From assembly GCA_965206315.1 (NCBI GenBank), contig OZ242210.1, positions 682,001 through 746,000 on the forward strand: a DNA stretch of 64,000 nt, in the 5' to 3' direction. The stretch's first letter is position 1; each line of letters begins with the position of its first letter. Positions 31,908 to 41,060 of this stretch are shown here, piece after piece. The notes beneath the pieces are model-generated. The model saw only the letters and a program-made list of their open reading frames with translations, was not told the DNA's origin and ran no database searches. The DNA is from Bin16 sp965206315 (GTDB lineage Bacteria > Chloroflexota > Dehalococcoidia > Lucifugimonadales > Australimonadaceae). The translations under genes and the position numbers were made by a program.

Positions 31908-34409
31908 ATGTCCACTGCAACCGGGCAGCACCAGCAGCATCACGAACGAAGTGTCGTCCTGCCCATCGAGGGCATGACGTGCGCCGCGTGCGTCAGCACG
32001 GTGACGAATGCCATCGCCCGCGTCGACGGCGTGTCCGGCGTGGCGGTGAACCTCGCGTCGGAGACGGCTGCAGTGACGTTCGCGCCAACCGGGCAGCGCA
32101 TCGCAGCGATGCGGGACGCTGTGCGGTCGGCGGGCTACGGCATGGTGGAAGAGAGCGCCGTGCTCACCGTTCCCGGCCTGGCTGACGCAGACTCGGCCAA
32201 GGCCCTCGAGGCATGGCTCGGCGGGATAGACGGTGTGCTGCGCACAGCCGCGAATCTCGCGACGGAACAGATCGCGGTGACCCTCATCCCCGGTACAGTC
32301 TCACCCGGCGTGCTGCGGGATGCCGCGGCGGCGGCAGGGTTCAGCGGGGCCTACGTGACCGGCGCCGACGCTATGGACGCTGAGCTGGAGCGGCTGTCAC
32401 GACGGGTGGAGATACGCGACCTCAGGAACCGCGCAGCGTTCAGCATCGCGAGCGCGGCCGCGATCATGCTGCTCATGCTCATTCCCGCCATCGAGCGCGG
32501 GGTGGGCATGCCGTGGGTCAACGCCATCGCTCTCGTGGTCGCGACACCGGTGCAGTTCCGGGCCGCACGGCAGATATACGCGAGTGCATGGGGCGCCCTG
32601 CGACACCGCACCTCGAACATGAACACGCTCATAGCGCTGGGCTCCTCCACGGCCTACTTCTACAGCGCGGTCGTGACTCTTTCGGGGAGCGCCATAGGGA
32701 GCGGCGAGACGTACTTCGACACCTCTACCGCCATCATCGCTCTCGTCCTCTTCGGCAGGCTGCTGGAGGCCAGAGCGAAGGGCAGCGCGTCGGACGCCAT
32801 CCGAACGCTCATCGGCATGCAGCCGCAGACCGCCCGCGTCACCCGGAATGGCGAGGAGCGGGACGTACCCGCGAGTGACGTCGTCCCCGGCGACAGTGTC
32901 ACGATCCGCCCCGGTGAGCGTATCCCCGTGGACGGCGTCGTGACCGAGGGAACGACCGCCGTCGACGAGTCCATGCTCACCGGCGAGAGCATCCCGGTCG
33001 AGAAGCAGGCGGGCGACGTGGTGTTCGGAGGCTCCGTGAACACGTCGGGGGGCATCTCCATCGAAGCGACCAAAGTGGGAAGTGCAACAGCCATCGCGCA
33101 GATCATCAGGATGGTGCAGGAGGCGCAAGGTTCCCGCGCGCCCGTGCAGCGGCTCGCCGACACCGTGGCGGCTTACTTCGTTCCGGGTGTGCTCACCGTC
33201 GCCGCGCTCACCTTCCTCGCATGGTGGCAGCTCGGTCCGCAGCCCGCGCTGGATACGGCGATGCTCAACGCCATCGCCGTGCTCATCATCGCGTGCCCCT
33301 GCGCACTCGGACTTGCGACGCCGACCGCCATCATGGTCGGCGCAGGCTCGGGCGCCCGGCACGGCGTGCTCATACGCGGGGCCGAGGCGTTGGAACAGGC
33401 CCACAAGCTGGAGGTCGTCGTCTTTGACAAGACGGGGACCCTGACGAAGGGAGAGCCCCGGGTCACGGACGTACTCCCGCGCGGCATCTCCGAAAACGAG
33501 CTGCTCTCCTTCGCTGCCGCAGTGGAGCAGCAGAGCGAGCATCCCATCGCAGCCGCGGTCGTGCGGGCAGCGAAGGACAGGGGACTCGATCTCCCTCGTG
33601 CCTCGGACCTCCAGTCGGCGCCCGGACTCGGCGTGCGCGCGACCGTGGACGTGGATGCCATCACCGTCGGCGGGCTCGGGCTGGTGCGGAGCGCGGACAT
33701 CGCTCTCGGTGGAACGGCGGAATCGGCCGTTCGTGTGCTGGCAGAGCGCGGCAGGACGCCGCTCGTCGTGCTGCGGAACGACCTCGTCATCGGCATCCTG
33801 GGCGTCGCGGACGTCGTGCGGGATGAATCGGCGGAAGCCGTCGCAGCGCTCAAGGCGATGGGACTGGAAGTGGCGATACTCTCCGGCGACGTGCGGCCCG
33901 TCGCTGAGGGCATCGCGGCCCAACTCGGCATCCAGCGGGTTATGGCAGAGGTGCTCCCGAGCGCCAAGGCTGCCGAGATCGAGCGCCTCCAGAGGGAAGG
34001 CAAGCGTGTGGGGATGGTGGGGGACGGTGTGAATGATGCTCCCGCGCTGACCCAGGCAGACGTGGGCATCGCCATCGGTTCCGGTACGGACGCGGCACTG
34101 GAAGCAGCCGACGTTGCGCTTATGACGGCGGACGTCCGGCTCACGGGCGCTGCCGTGCACCTCTCCCGTTCCACGATGCGCACCATCCGGCAGAACCTCG
34201 GCTGGGCGTTCGGCTACAACCTCCTGTTGATCCCGGTCGCGGCAGGCGTTCTCCACCTCGTTTTCGGGGACGGGGGCGTGCCGGAGGCGTGGCGCTGGGC
34301 GCTCGGCGAGCACGGCTTCCTGAACCCCATGCTCGCCGCTTTCGCGATGGCGTTCAGCTCCGTGTCTGTGGTGACGAACAGCCTGCGCCTGAAGAGGTGG
34401 ATGCCTTAG
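31908..34409 (+). CDS. copA: Copper-exporting P1B-type ATPase
   Basis: The 833-residue pump has a His-rich N-terminal stretch (GQHQQHHE) and one metal-binding HMA domain with CAAC at 25-28. A second HMA-like domain (about 86-150) has lost its CxxC. The transmembrane metal site is CPC at 463-465. The phosphorylation motif has Asp507 (DKTGTLTKG), and VGDGVNDAPAL marks the hinge. The CPC, N-terminal CxxC and helix pattern indicate Cu+ export. A YHS protein follows 48 bp downstream, consistent with copper handling. Confidence 0.94.
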   Translation: MSTATGQHQQHHERSVVLPIEGMTCAACVSTVTNAIARVDGVSGVAVNLASETAAVTFAPTGQRIAAMRDAVRSAGYGMVEESAVLTVPGLADADSAKALEAWLGGIDGVLRTAANLATEQIAVTLIPGTVSPGVLRDAAAAAGFSGAYVTGADAMDAELERLSRRVEIRDLRNRAAFSIASAAAIMLLMLIPAIERGVGMPWVNAIALVVATPVQFRAARQIYASAWGALRHRTSNMNTLIALGSSTAYFYSAVVTLSGSAIGSGETYFDTSTAIIALVLFGRLLEARAKGSASDAIRTLIGMQPQTARVTRNGEERDVPASDVVPGDSVTIRPGERIPVDGVVTEGTTAVDESMLTGESIPVEKQAGDVVFGGSVNTSGGISIEATKVGSATAIAQIIRMVQEAQGSRAPVQRLADTVAAYFVPGVLTVAALTFLAWWQLGPQPALDTAMLNAIAVLIIACPCALGLATPTAIMVGAGSGARHGVLIRGAEALEQAHKLEVVVFDKTGTLTKGEPRVTDVLPRGISENELLSFAAAVEQQSEHPIAAAVVRAAKDRGLDLPRASDLQSAPGLGVRATVDVDAITVGGLGLVRSADIALGGTAESAVRVLAERGRTPLVVLRNDLVIGILGVADVVRDESAEAVAALKAMGLEVAILSGDVRPVAEGIAAQLGIQRVMAEVLPSAKAAEIERLQREGKRVGMVGDGVNDAPALTQADVGIAIGSGTDAALEAADVALMTADVRLTGAAVHLSRSTMRTIRQNLGWAFGYNLLLIPVAAGVLHLVFGDGGVPEAWRWALGEHGFLNPMLAAFAMAFSSVSVVTNSLRLKRWMP

Positions 34410-34457
34410 AATATCGGTGTCCGTTGGACCTCCGGCGCACTGGGGAGAAGTGGGTGC

Positions 34458-34646
34458 ATGAACCGGCTTGACGTGATCTTCGGGAAACCGGGTGATATGG
34501 CCATAGACCCCGTCTGCAAGATGGTGGTGCCGAAAGCCGACCCTCCCGGCGGGACCGCCGAGCACGAAGGGGCAACGTACTACTTCTGCGCCCCCGGATG
34601 CTGCGCTGCGTTCGCGGACGATCCCGATCAGTTCCTGTCAGCCTAG
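34458..34646 (+). CDS. YHS-domain metal-binding protein
   Basis: The 62-residue protein carries a YHS domain: DPVCKMVV, then ATYYFCAPGCCAAFADDP. The Cys residues can bind a heavy metal. YHS domains are often fused to copper ATPases; here it is a free protein next to copA, suggesting a scavenging or delivery role. A start at 34497 (MAIDPVCKM) is possible, but GGGGAG lies before the chosen ATG. Confidence 0.82.
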   Translation: MNRLDVIFGKPGDMAIDPVCKMVVPKADPPGGTAEHEGATYYFCAPGCCAAFADDPDQFLSA

Positions 34647-34747
34647 ATACTGGTCAGTGCATACCGGACACGCCTGCATGCCTTGCCAGCGGGGGTGCGC
34701 AGGTCGTACCATAGCCCTATTGTGCGAATTTTCACGAGGAGGTAGCC

Positions 34748-35209
34748 ATGGCGCCCCTTGACGAGCTCGACACGAAGCTCATAGAGCTGCTGCAACGCGA
34801 TGGACGCGCCTCCAACATCGAGTTGGCGCGCAAGACCGGCGTGAGCGAAGGAACGATCCGGCGTCGCTTCCGCAACCTCGTCCAGGAAGAAGTCATCCGC
34901 GTGGTCGCCATCCCGGACACCTCCAAGCTGGGACGGCGCATGTCCGCGCTCGTAGGCCTGAAGGTGGACCCCGCCCACGTGCAGTCGGCGGCGGAGGAGC
35001 TGGCGAAGATGGAGGAGGTGCACTACGCGGCGGTTACGACCGGCGCATTCGACGTCTTCTGCCGCGTAAGCCTCGGCTCTCCGCTCGAACTCTCCGACTT
35101 CCTCAGGAACCGGGTTGGCGATATCACGGGCGTCCGGCAGACGGAGACGTTCATCAACCTGTCGATCAAGAAGAACGTAGGAGATTTCATCCCCCAGGAC
35201 GAGAGTTGA
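34748..35209 (+). CDS. Lrp/AsnC-family transcriptional regulator
   Basis: The 153-residue protein has an N-terminal winged helix (LDELDTKLIELLQRDGR..., then VSEGTIRRRFRNL) and a C-terminal RAM/ACT ligand domain (about 65-145). The ligand is likely an amino acid, but none can be named. AGGAGGTAGCC lies directly in front of the ATG. A palindrome immediately after its stop overlaps the ferredoxin promoter and could be its target. Confidence 0.92.
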   Translation: MAPLDELDTKLIELLQRDGRASNIELARKTGVSEGTIRRRFRNLVQEEVIRVVAIPDTSKLGRRMSALVGLKVDPAHVQSAAEELAKMEEVHYAAVTTGAFDVFCRVSLGSPLELSDFLRNRVGDITGVRQTETFINLSIKKNVGDFIPQDES

Positions 35210-35211
35210 TA

Positions 35212-35246
35212 ACGTGTTCACACCCCCGGAACACGTCTGCTAGAAT
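35212..35246 (+). promoter_or_regulatory. Ferredoxin promoter with palindrome
   Basis: TTCACA (35218-35223), 17 bp and TAGAAT (35241-35246) form the promoter. A perfect inverted repeat ACGTGTTC-N9-GAACACGT (35212-35236) covers the -35 box. It resembles a dimer-binding operator. Binding by the upstream Lrp-family protein is a guess from proximity. It could also form the lrp terminator stem, but no T-run follows. Confidence 0.6.
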
Positions 35247-35311
35247 GAACTTACCTCCTGGAGGGAGGGAGCCCGAACGGGCCTAGCTTACAAGGGAGGG
35301 GCACTTCCAAG

Positions 35312-35548
35312 ATGGCCTACATAATCTCCGAACCCTGCGTTGACGTGAAGGACGCCTCGTGCGTTGACGTCTGCCCCGTGGACTGCATCTACGAGGGCGA
35401 CCGCATGTTCTACATCGAGCCCGACGAGTGCATCGACTGCGCAGCGTGCGAGCCGGTCTGTCCCGTCGCCGCAATCTTCGCCGAAGACGCGCTTCCTGCC
35501 GACCAGGCCCGCTTCATCGAGATCAACAAGGACCGCAGCGAACCCTGA
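35312..35548 (+). CDS. Seven-iron ferredoxin (3Fe-4S/4Fe-4S)
   Basis: The 78-residue electron carrier has CVDVKDASCVDVCPVDC and CIDCAACEPVCP. The first set, with C-x7-C-x3-CP, is that of FdxA-type 7Fe ferredoxins. No redox partner is adjacent. AAGGGAGGGGCAC provides the ribosome-binding site. A GC hairpin follows the gene. Confidence 0.93.
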   Translation: MAYIISEPCVDVKDASCVDVCPVDCIYEGDRMFYIEPDECIDCAACEPVCPVAAIFAEDALPADQARFIEINKDRSEP

Positions 35549-35575
35549 CTCCCGGCTGCTATCGAGGGAACAGGC

Positions 35576-35610
35576 ATAGGCGGGTCAAGACTGGCCCGCC
35601 TATCGTTGTC
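35576..35610 (+). terminator. Probable terminator after ferredoxin gene
   Basis: ATAGGCGGG (35576-35584) pairs with CCCGCCTAT (35595-35603) in a strong hairpin with a 10-nt loop, followed by the moderately T-rich CGTTGTCTCT. Convergent genes end on both sides, so it may work in both directions. Confidence 0.7.
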
Positions 35611-35638
35611 TCTCGCGCTTCCCACACAGACTCGCTCC

Positions 35639-36622
35639 TTAGCCTCCTCCGGCGAACTCTCGCCCCACCAGCGACAGCACTTCTTCCACCCAGGCGGCAT
35701 CGAATGTGAGGAGCAGCGGCGAGTCCGGCGTTGCCGCGTAGTAACCATCGCCGTCCGCGCTCCGCGCTCCGACCGCATACACCGCGCTCACCGCGCTCTT
35801 GTCCTCCAACGGGACCGCTAACTCGTAGGTAACCCGAATGACGGCGCGGGGCGACTGCAGGCCCGCGTTTTCCAGCGTCAGACCCTCCGGCCAGGCTGCC
35901 AGGTCAAAGCCGGGAGGCCCGCCTGCAACGCTCAGCGCCGCGTCGCGCTGAGCATCGGTCAGGTCGGACGCCATGTCACCCAGCACCACCCTATCGGGCA
36001 ACCCACCGTCGGCCCCGGGCAGACCAAGCAGGAACGTCGCAATGCCGTCCGCGCTCTCGATCTCGAAGAGCCGCACAAGCGCCGGGTCGACGCGGTAGTA
36101 CCAGTACGGCAGCGGCGGTTCGGCGGCGAGGCGGCGCAATACCCGCGCCCACGGTTCGTTGACGAGCGCCACCTCGGACTTACCTTCCAGTTGCGTGTAG
36201 ACGTTGCGTCCGTCCGGTGTCTCAGCGCCGAGTCGGACCTCAACGCGACTTCCCCCCGCAAGGCCGACGCTCACGATGTCCGGTCCGTCCAGTCCGAACT
36301 CCGACAGCACATCCGGCGCGGCCAGCCGGCGCTCTACTTCGGGGCCCGAGAGCAGCAACACGACACCGCCCCAACGGTCCAGGTTCACAGGCACCGGAGA
36401 ATCGGCGAAATACCAGCCATCGTCCCGCCGTTCGAACATGACAGTGCCCGTCTCCGTCTGCACGGTGACGTTCACGATGTCGTCCTGAGCTGCAGTGTAG
36501 AGACGGGCGCGAAGCAGTGGTGCTTCCGGCTCGTCGTCGCCTCCCGACACCAACACCCACGCGGCAACAGCCGCGAACGCAACGATCAGCAGCAATACGA
36601 ACCTGACAACTGCGCTCTTCAT
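35639..36622 (-). CDS. DUF4340-family protein of an ABC export complex
   Basis: The 327-residue protein has one N-terminal membrane anchor (VVRFVLLLIVAFAAVAAWVLV) and an extracytoplasmic beta-rich region typical of DUF4340. Such genes regularly follow GldG-like genes. The function of the family is unknown; a role with the ABC transporter is inferred from order. It starts 16 bp after the GldG-like gene. Confidence 0.8.
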   Translation of the reverse strand: MKSAVVRFVLLLIVAFAAVAAWVLVSGGDDEPEAPLLRARLYTAAQDDIVNVTVQTETGTVMFERRDDGWYFADSPVPVNLDRWGGVVLLLSGPEVERRLAAPDVLSEFGLDGPDIVSVGLAGGSRVEVRLGAETPDGRNVYTQLEGKSEVALVNEPWARVLRRLAAEPPLPYWYYRVDPALVRLFEIESADGIATFLLGLPGADGGLPDRVVLGDMASDLTDAQRDAALSVAGGPPGFDLAAWPEGLTLENAGLQSPRAVIRVTYELAVPLEDKSAVSAVYAVGARSADGDGYYAATPDSPLLLTFDAAWVEEVLSLVGREFAGGG

Positions 36623-36638
36623 CCCGGTGCGCCCTCTT

Positions 36639-38300
36639 CTAACGCCGCCGCCACCACACGACGACGCCTGCAGCGGCGATCAGTGCAGGCAACAGGAACC
36701 AGCTGACGTAACGCACGAGGTTGTACTCCGGCACCGTAAGCACGAGAGGGCGGAAGACCTCTTGCTTCGGGCGCACAGCGATGAGCGACCTGTCCTCCAG
36801 CAGCCAGTTCACCGTGTTCAGGAAGAAGTCCGCGTTGCTCACGTCGCCGAAGTGGCGGTTGCTGGCAAAGTCGGCATCGCCAAGAACAGCGAGCGTGGTC
36901 CGTACGGACGCGGCATCGAACGCTTCCGAGGGAGCATCCGTAGCGAGGGCGGACGCCTGCACGATGAGATGTGTCGTATGGGGGCCGGGGACATCCCTGC
37001 CAGCGACAGGATCTTCCCCCGTTCCTATCACGGCCCAGGAGTCCCCGGACGTGGTCACCAAGGGCTCGAACCGCACGGGCACGGGATCGCCGCGTTCGAT
37101 ACGTGCCGCAACCGCACCCGCTGGACGGAAGGCGACCGCACCCGGGAAGAGCGTTGCGCCAAGCGGTTCAACGATCGCGCCGCCCTCGGTAACCGAGGTC
37201 TGTCCCAGGTATTGGTCACGCTGTACCGCGAGCGTGCGCGCGTCTCCGGCAGCGGAGCGCTCGAGGTCTACGAGCGTGCCGGGCACCGTTTCGAGGCCCC
37301 ACGCCAAGAGCAGGTCTGCCATCGCGTCCCGTGTTTCCGAGGATGTATCGAGCATGAACAGCGCTCGCCCTCCGTCCGCCAGCCAACGGATGATCGCCTC
37401 TTCCTGGACGTCCGGGATCGGTTGGCTGGGCGCGGCAACCACGAGCAGCGAGGCGTCGTCTGGCACGTTTCCGGTGTCCGCCAGCATGAGTGACTCCACG
37501 CGGTAGCCGTCGGCTCGGAGTCCGGCGGCGGCCAGCCCCAAGCCAGAGCCGCCTGAGCGGAGGTCGGAGACGCTTCGCTCGCCGTGGCCGGCGAGGAAGT
37601 AGACAGCATGCTGTTGAGCCCCGGTGACCGTGAGGATGGCAGTGAGCAACTGCTGCTCTGAGAGTTCGCCAGCGCCTACAGAGGCACGGAGGCCTGTAGC
37701 AGGTGCAGTGAAGAGCAGCAGTGGAGCGCTGACCACACCGAACTCACGTGCGGTGGCAGGTTCCAGTTCAGGATCGACGAACCTGTAGGAGAGCCTGTCC
37801 CCAGCGTGTCTGGCGAACTGCCGCAGGTAGCCTTCCGCCGTCCCCTGGTAGTGGAGGCCGTCCTCATCCGTCACGACGAACCCGGTCACGTCCACGTCCG
37901 CAGGGAGCGCGGCCAGCGCCTGCATGGTCTGCGGAGCTATCTCGAACTGGCGCGTCGCGGTGAGGTCCCAGGATGCGTCAGTCGCCGAGGCGATGACGTT
38001 CAGCACGACCACGATCGCCAGCGCGGCGGCGGCGCTGCCAAGGCTCACCCAGGAGAGACGACCTCTGCGGCCGGCGACTGCACCGACGAGGTAGCCCATC
38101 GAACCTGCGGCAGCGAGCGCCAGCAACACGCCTGCAGCAACGAGTGTCGGTACGGCGAAAGGGCGGAGTTCAGGGGCCCACACGACGAGGAGCAGCCCTC
38201 CGAACGCGCCGATGCCCCCAAGCGCCGCGAGGAGCAGGCTCCAGCCTCGCAGCCGTTCCACGATCCTGCTTCCGGACGATGGGCGTTCGTTCACCGCCAT
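36639..38300 (-). CDS. GldG-like ABC transporter auxiliary membrane protein
   Basis: The 553-residue protein has about four N-terminal helices, a large extracytoplasmic region resembling the ABC_transp_aux (IFT-like) domain (about 130-480; VYFLAGHGERSVSDL is the hallmark), and a C-terminal helix ending in WWRRR. GldG in Bacteroidetes belongs to a gliding/export ABC complex, but homologues occur in many non-gliding bacteria. It overlaps the permease gene by 10 bp. Confidence 0.85.
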   Translation of the reverse strand: MAVNERPSSGSRIVERLRGWSLLLAALGGIGAFGGLLLVVWAPELRPFAVPTLVAAGVLLALAAAGSMGYLVGAVAGRRGRLSWVSLGSAAAALAIVVVLNVIASATDASWDLTATRQFEIAPQTMQALAALPADVDVTGFVVTDEDGLHYQGTAEGYLRQFARHAGDRLSYRFVDPELEPATAREFGVVSAPLLLFTAPATGLRASVGAGELSEQQLLTAILTVTGAQQHAVYFLAGHGERSVSDLRSGGSGLGLAAAGLRADGYRVESLMLADTGNVPDDASLLVVAAPSQPIPDVQEEAIIRWLADGGRALFMLDTSSETRDAMADLLLAWGLETVPGTLVDLERSAAGDARTLAVQRDQYLGQTSVTEGGAIVEPLGATLFPGAVAFRPAGAVAARIERGDPVPVRFEPLVTTSGDSWAVIGTGEDPVAGRDVPGPHTTHLIVQASALATDAPSEAFDAASVRTTLAVLGDADFASNRHFGDVSNADFFLNTVNWLLEDRSLIAVRPKQEVFRPLVLTVPEYNLVRYVSWFLLPALIAAAGVVVWWRRR

Positions 38301-39004
38301 CGCCGGGACTCCAGGCTCAGCGTCGTCATGAAGAGGAAGAGCGCGATGAAGGTGATGAAGTAGACGACGTTCCGCAGTTCGATAACGCCCGCGACGAACG
38401 CTGTGTAGTGGGCTGGCAGGGAAACGCCGGCAAGCAGCGCGGACGGCAGGCCGGATACGAGGCCGGAGGCCTCGCTCGCCAGCGTGAGAAAGAGCAACGC
38501 GACGGCTGCCGTGACTCCGGCCACGATCTGGTTGCCGGTGAGCGAGGACGTGAACAAGCCCAGCGCCGCAGCGGCAGAGCCGTACAGGAGCAGGCCAAGA
38601 TATCCGGTAAGCAGCGGTCCGCCGTCCGGCGAGGCATACCAGTAGAGCAGCACCACGTAGACGAGCGTCGGGGCGATGATGCCGAGGAGCATCGCTACGA
38701 GCGCGCAGAACTTCCCTATGACGATCTCCCAATCGCGCAGCGGAGCGGTGAGCAGCAACTCCAGCGTGCCGAGTTTCTGTTCCTCCGCCAGGAGCCTCAT
38801 GCTCGCGATGGGAGCCCAGAGGATGAGTGCGAACGTCATGGGCGTGAAGACAGCGCGGAGCGAAGCTTCCGGCAGCAGTTCCGAGACACCGGCTACGAAG
38901 AACTGGCCTGTCAGCGCAAGGAACGCAGCGCTTACGACGTAGGCCATCGGCGAACCGTAGTAGGAGCGGACCTCCTTCCACGCGAGGAGCAGGACGTTAC
39001 GCAT
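38291..39004 (-). CDS. ABC-2 type permease, GldF-like
   Basis: The 237-residue permease has six membrane helices and begins MRNVLLLAWKEVRSYYGSPMAYV, the usual opening of this family. The EEQKLGTLELLLTAPLRDWEIVIGK segment (about 73-97) is the conserved ABC-2 loop. It overlaps the ATPase gene by 8 bp upstream and the GldG-like gene downstream. Confidence 0.9.
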   Translation of the reverse strand: MRNVLLLAWKEVRSYYGSPMAYVVSAAFLALTGQFFVAGVSELLPEASLRAVFTPMTFALILWAPIASMRLLAEEQKLGTLELLLTAPLRDWEIVIGKFCALVAMLLGIIAPTLVYVVLLYWYASPDGGPLLTGYLGLLLYGSAAAALGLFTSSLTGNQIVAGVTAAVALLFLTLASEASGLVSGLPSALLAGVSLPAHYTAFVAGVIELRNVVYFITFIALFLFMTTLSLESRRWR

Positions 39005-39962
39005 CGGAGTCCTCCCGTTCTCCTCGCGTGATCTGCAGGAAGACCTCCTCCAGGTCCACCGAGGAGCGGGCAAGGCCGCGCAGCCCGACCTCCGCAGCGT
39101 TCATCGCCCGGGCAATGGCTTCCCGCAGGTCCGGGCGCAGCGGAGCCGTGACCTCGAACGCGTAGACTCCTTCCTCGATGAGTATGGCCGTTCCAACGGA
39201 ACGGACGCCCGGCACGGCGGCGAGAGCGGCGCCCGTCTGTTCGGCAGGGCCGCGCGCCTCCACCCTGATGCGCTGCGCCCCCTGGAGGCGCTCTGCTATC
39301 TCGTCCGGATGACCTTCCGCAACGAGGACCCCGTCATGCAGGATGATGACGCGCTCACAGAGGGTGGAGGCCTCAGCGAGTTGATGCGTACTCAGGAGCA
39401 CCGTGTGCTCTTTGCCGAGGCGCCGTATGAGGTCGCGAGCTTCCACCACCTGCACCGGGTCTATGCTCACGGTCGGCTCGTCAAGTACGAGGACCTCCGG
39501 CTCATGGAGCACTGCAAGAGCGAGCCCCAGCCGCTGGCGATACCCCTTGGATAGTTTGCCGACGAGTGTGTCGCGGTAGTCGACCAGGTCGAACGCATCG
39601 AGGACGCGGTCGATCGAGGAAGCAAGGCTCGCGGTGTCCATCGAGTGGACGCGTCCGAAGAACCGCAGCGAGGCAGCGACGGTCATATCGCTGTAGAGCG
39701 GCACCGATTCAGGCAGGTAGCCGATGTGCCGCCGCGCTTCCAGCGAGTCTGCGGCGAGGTCGTGACCTGCGATGCGCACCGTCCCTGACGTAGGCGGCAT
39801 GTAGCCGGTGAGCACGCGCATGGTCGTGGTCTTTCCGGAGCCGTTGGTGCCGAGCAGGCCGACCGTCTCGCCCCTGTCCACGGAGAAGGAGACGCCGCTC
39901 ACGGCGAGGAAATCGCCGTAGAACTTCGTGAGTCCTTCGACCTCGATCATCCGGTCAGCCAA
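38997..39962 (-). CDS. ABC transporter ATPase, GldA-like
   Basis: The 321-residue ATPase has Walker A GTNGSGKTTT (38-47), the signature KLSKGYRQRLGLA, Walker B VLVLDEPT and a His switch (STHQ). The C-terminal extension of about 90 residues is typical of ABC-2 exporters. A start four codons later (MIEVEGL) is equally plausible. It is the first gene of the four-gene export unit. Confidence 0.93.
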   Translation of the reverse strand: MADRMIEVEGLTKFYGDFLAVSGVSFSVDRGETVGLLGTNGSGKTTTMRVLTGYMPPTSGTVRIAGHDLAADSLEARRHIGYLPESVPLYSDMTVAASLRFFGRVHSMDTASLASSIDRVLDAFDLVDYRDTLVGKLSKGYRQRLGLALAVLHEPEVLVLDEPTVSIDPVQVVEARDLIRRLGKEHTVLLSTHQLAEASTLCERVIILHDGVLVAEGHPDEIAERLQGAQRIRVEARGPAEQTGAALAAVPGVRSVGTAILIEEGVYAFEVTAPLRPDLREAIARAMNAAEVGLRGLARSSVDLEEVFLQITRGEREDSDA

Positions 39963-40112
39963 TCTGCCTGCTCTCCATAGGGGCCTGCTGTCGCGGTTCG
40001 ACCCTTGAGGATAGTGAACCGCGTCCGTAGAGCCTACCGGATTTGATTCCGGTTACGCTGCGCCGTAGACTCGCGCCAGCGTGTCCGGAGGCACGCCGGA
40101 GCCCGAACCGCC

Positions 40113-41057
40113 GTGTACCGATTCGTCATACGCCGTCTGATGCTCGCCGCGCTCACGATGCTGGTCGTGAGTGTGCTCACGTTCTTCATGTTGCGCCTGA
40201 TCCCCGGCGACATCGTTGACCTGATGCTCTCCGATTTCGGCTATGCCGCGGACCGGGACGCGATCCTGCGAGAGCTGGGGCTGCACAGGCCGTTCTACGT
40301 CCAGTTCGGCGAATGGTTCGGCGGACTCTTCGTAGGCGACCTGGGGCAGTCGCTCTGGACGGGGAACACCGTGACGCACGAGCTCGGGCGGCGCTACCCC
40401 GTGACGCTGGAGCTCTCGCTCATCGCGCTGGTCGTCAGCACGGTGCTCTCCATCCCCATCGGCATCATCACCGCCGTCCGGCAGGACACGTGGATAGACT
40501 ACGCACTGCGCTCCGTCTCCATCGGCCTGGTGGCGGTGCCCATCCTCTGGATAGGCACTATCGTCGTAACGCTTCCGGCGCTGTTCTTCGGTTGGGCTCC
40601 GCCGCTGAGCTACGTGCCGTTCACGGAAGACCCCATCAAGAACCTGAGCGTGATGGCGCTGCCGGGAGTCATCGTGGGCATACCGCTCATGGGCGGCACG
40701 ATCCGGATGACCCGCGCCATGCTGCTGGAAGTCGTGCGGCAGGACTACATCCGCACCGCATGGGCGAAGGGCCTGCAGCCGCAGACCATCTGGTACCGGC
40801 ACGCGGTGCGGAACGCGCTCATCCCCGTGCTGTCGCTCATCGGCCTGCAGATCCCGTTCCTGCTGGGCGGCACCGTCATCATCGAACAGATATTCAACCT
40901 GCCCGGCATGGGCATCTACATGCTGCAATCGCTCCAGAACCGGGACTATGTCCCCGCACAGACCATCATCCTCACCTTTGCAGCGGCCACCGTGCTCATC
41001 AACCTCATCGTGGACATCCTCTACGGCGTCCTCGACCCACGGATAAAGTACACGTAA
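40113..41057 (+). CDS. DppB-type ABC permease (peptide/nickel class)
   Basis: The 314-residue integral membrane permease opens MYRFVIRRLMLAALTMLVVSVLTFFMLRLIPGD in pieces typical for DppB/OppB, with six helices. The EAA loop is RQDYIRTAWAKGLQ near 210. It starts with GTG. Only the two permeases are here: no substrate-binding protein or ATPase is in the window. Confidence 0.92.
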   Translation: MYRFVIRRLMLAALTMLVVSVLTFFMLRLIPGDIVDLMLSDFGYAADRDAILRELGLHRPFYVQFGEWFGGLFVGDLGQSLWTGNTVTHELGRRYPVTLELSLIALVVSTVLSIPIGIITAVRQDTWIDYALRSVSIGLVAVPILWIGTIVVTLPALFFGWAPPLSYVPFTEDPIKNLSVMALPGVIVGIPLMGGTIRMTRAMLLEVVRQDYIRTAWAKGLQPQTIWYRHAVRNALIPVLSLIGLQIPFLLGGTVIIEQIFNLPGMGIYMLQSLQNRDYVPAQTIILTFAAATVLINLIVDILYGVLDPRIKYT

Positions 41058-41060
41058 GTC

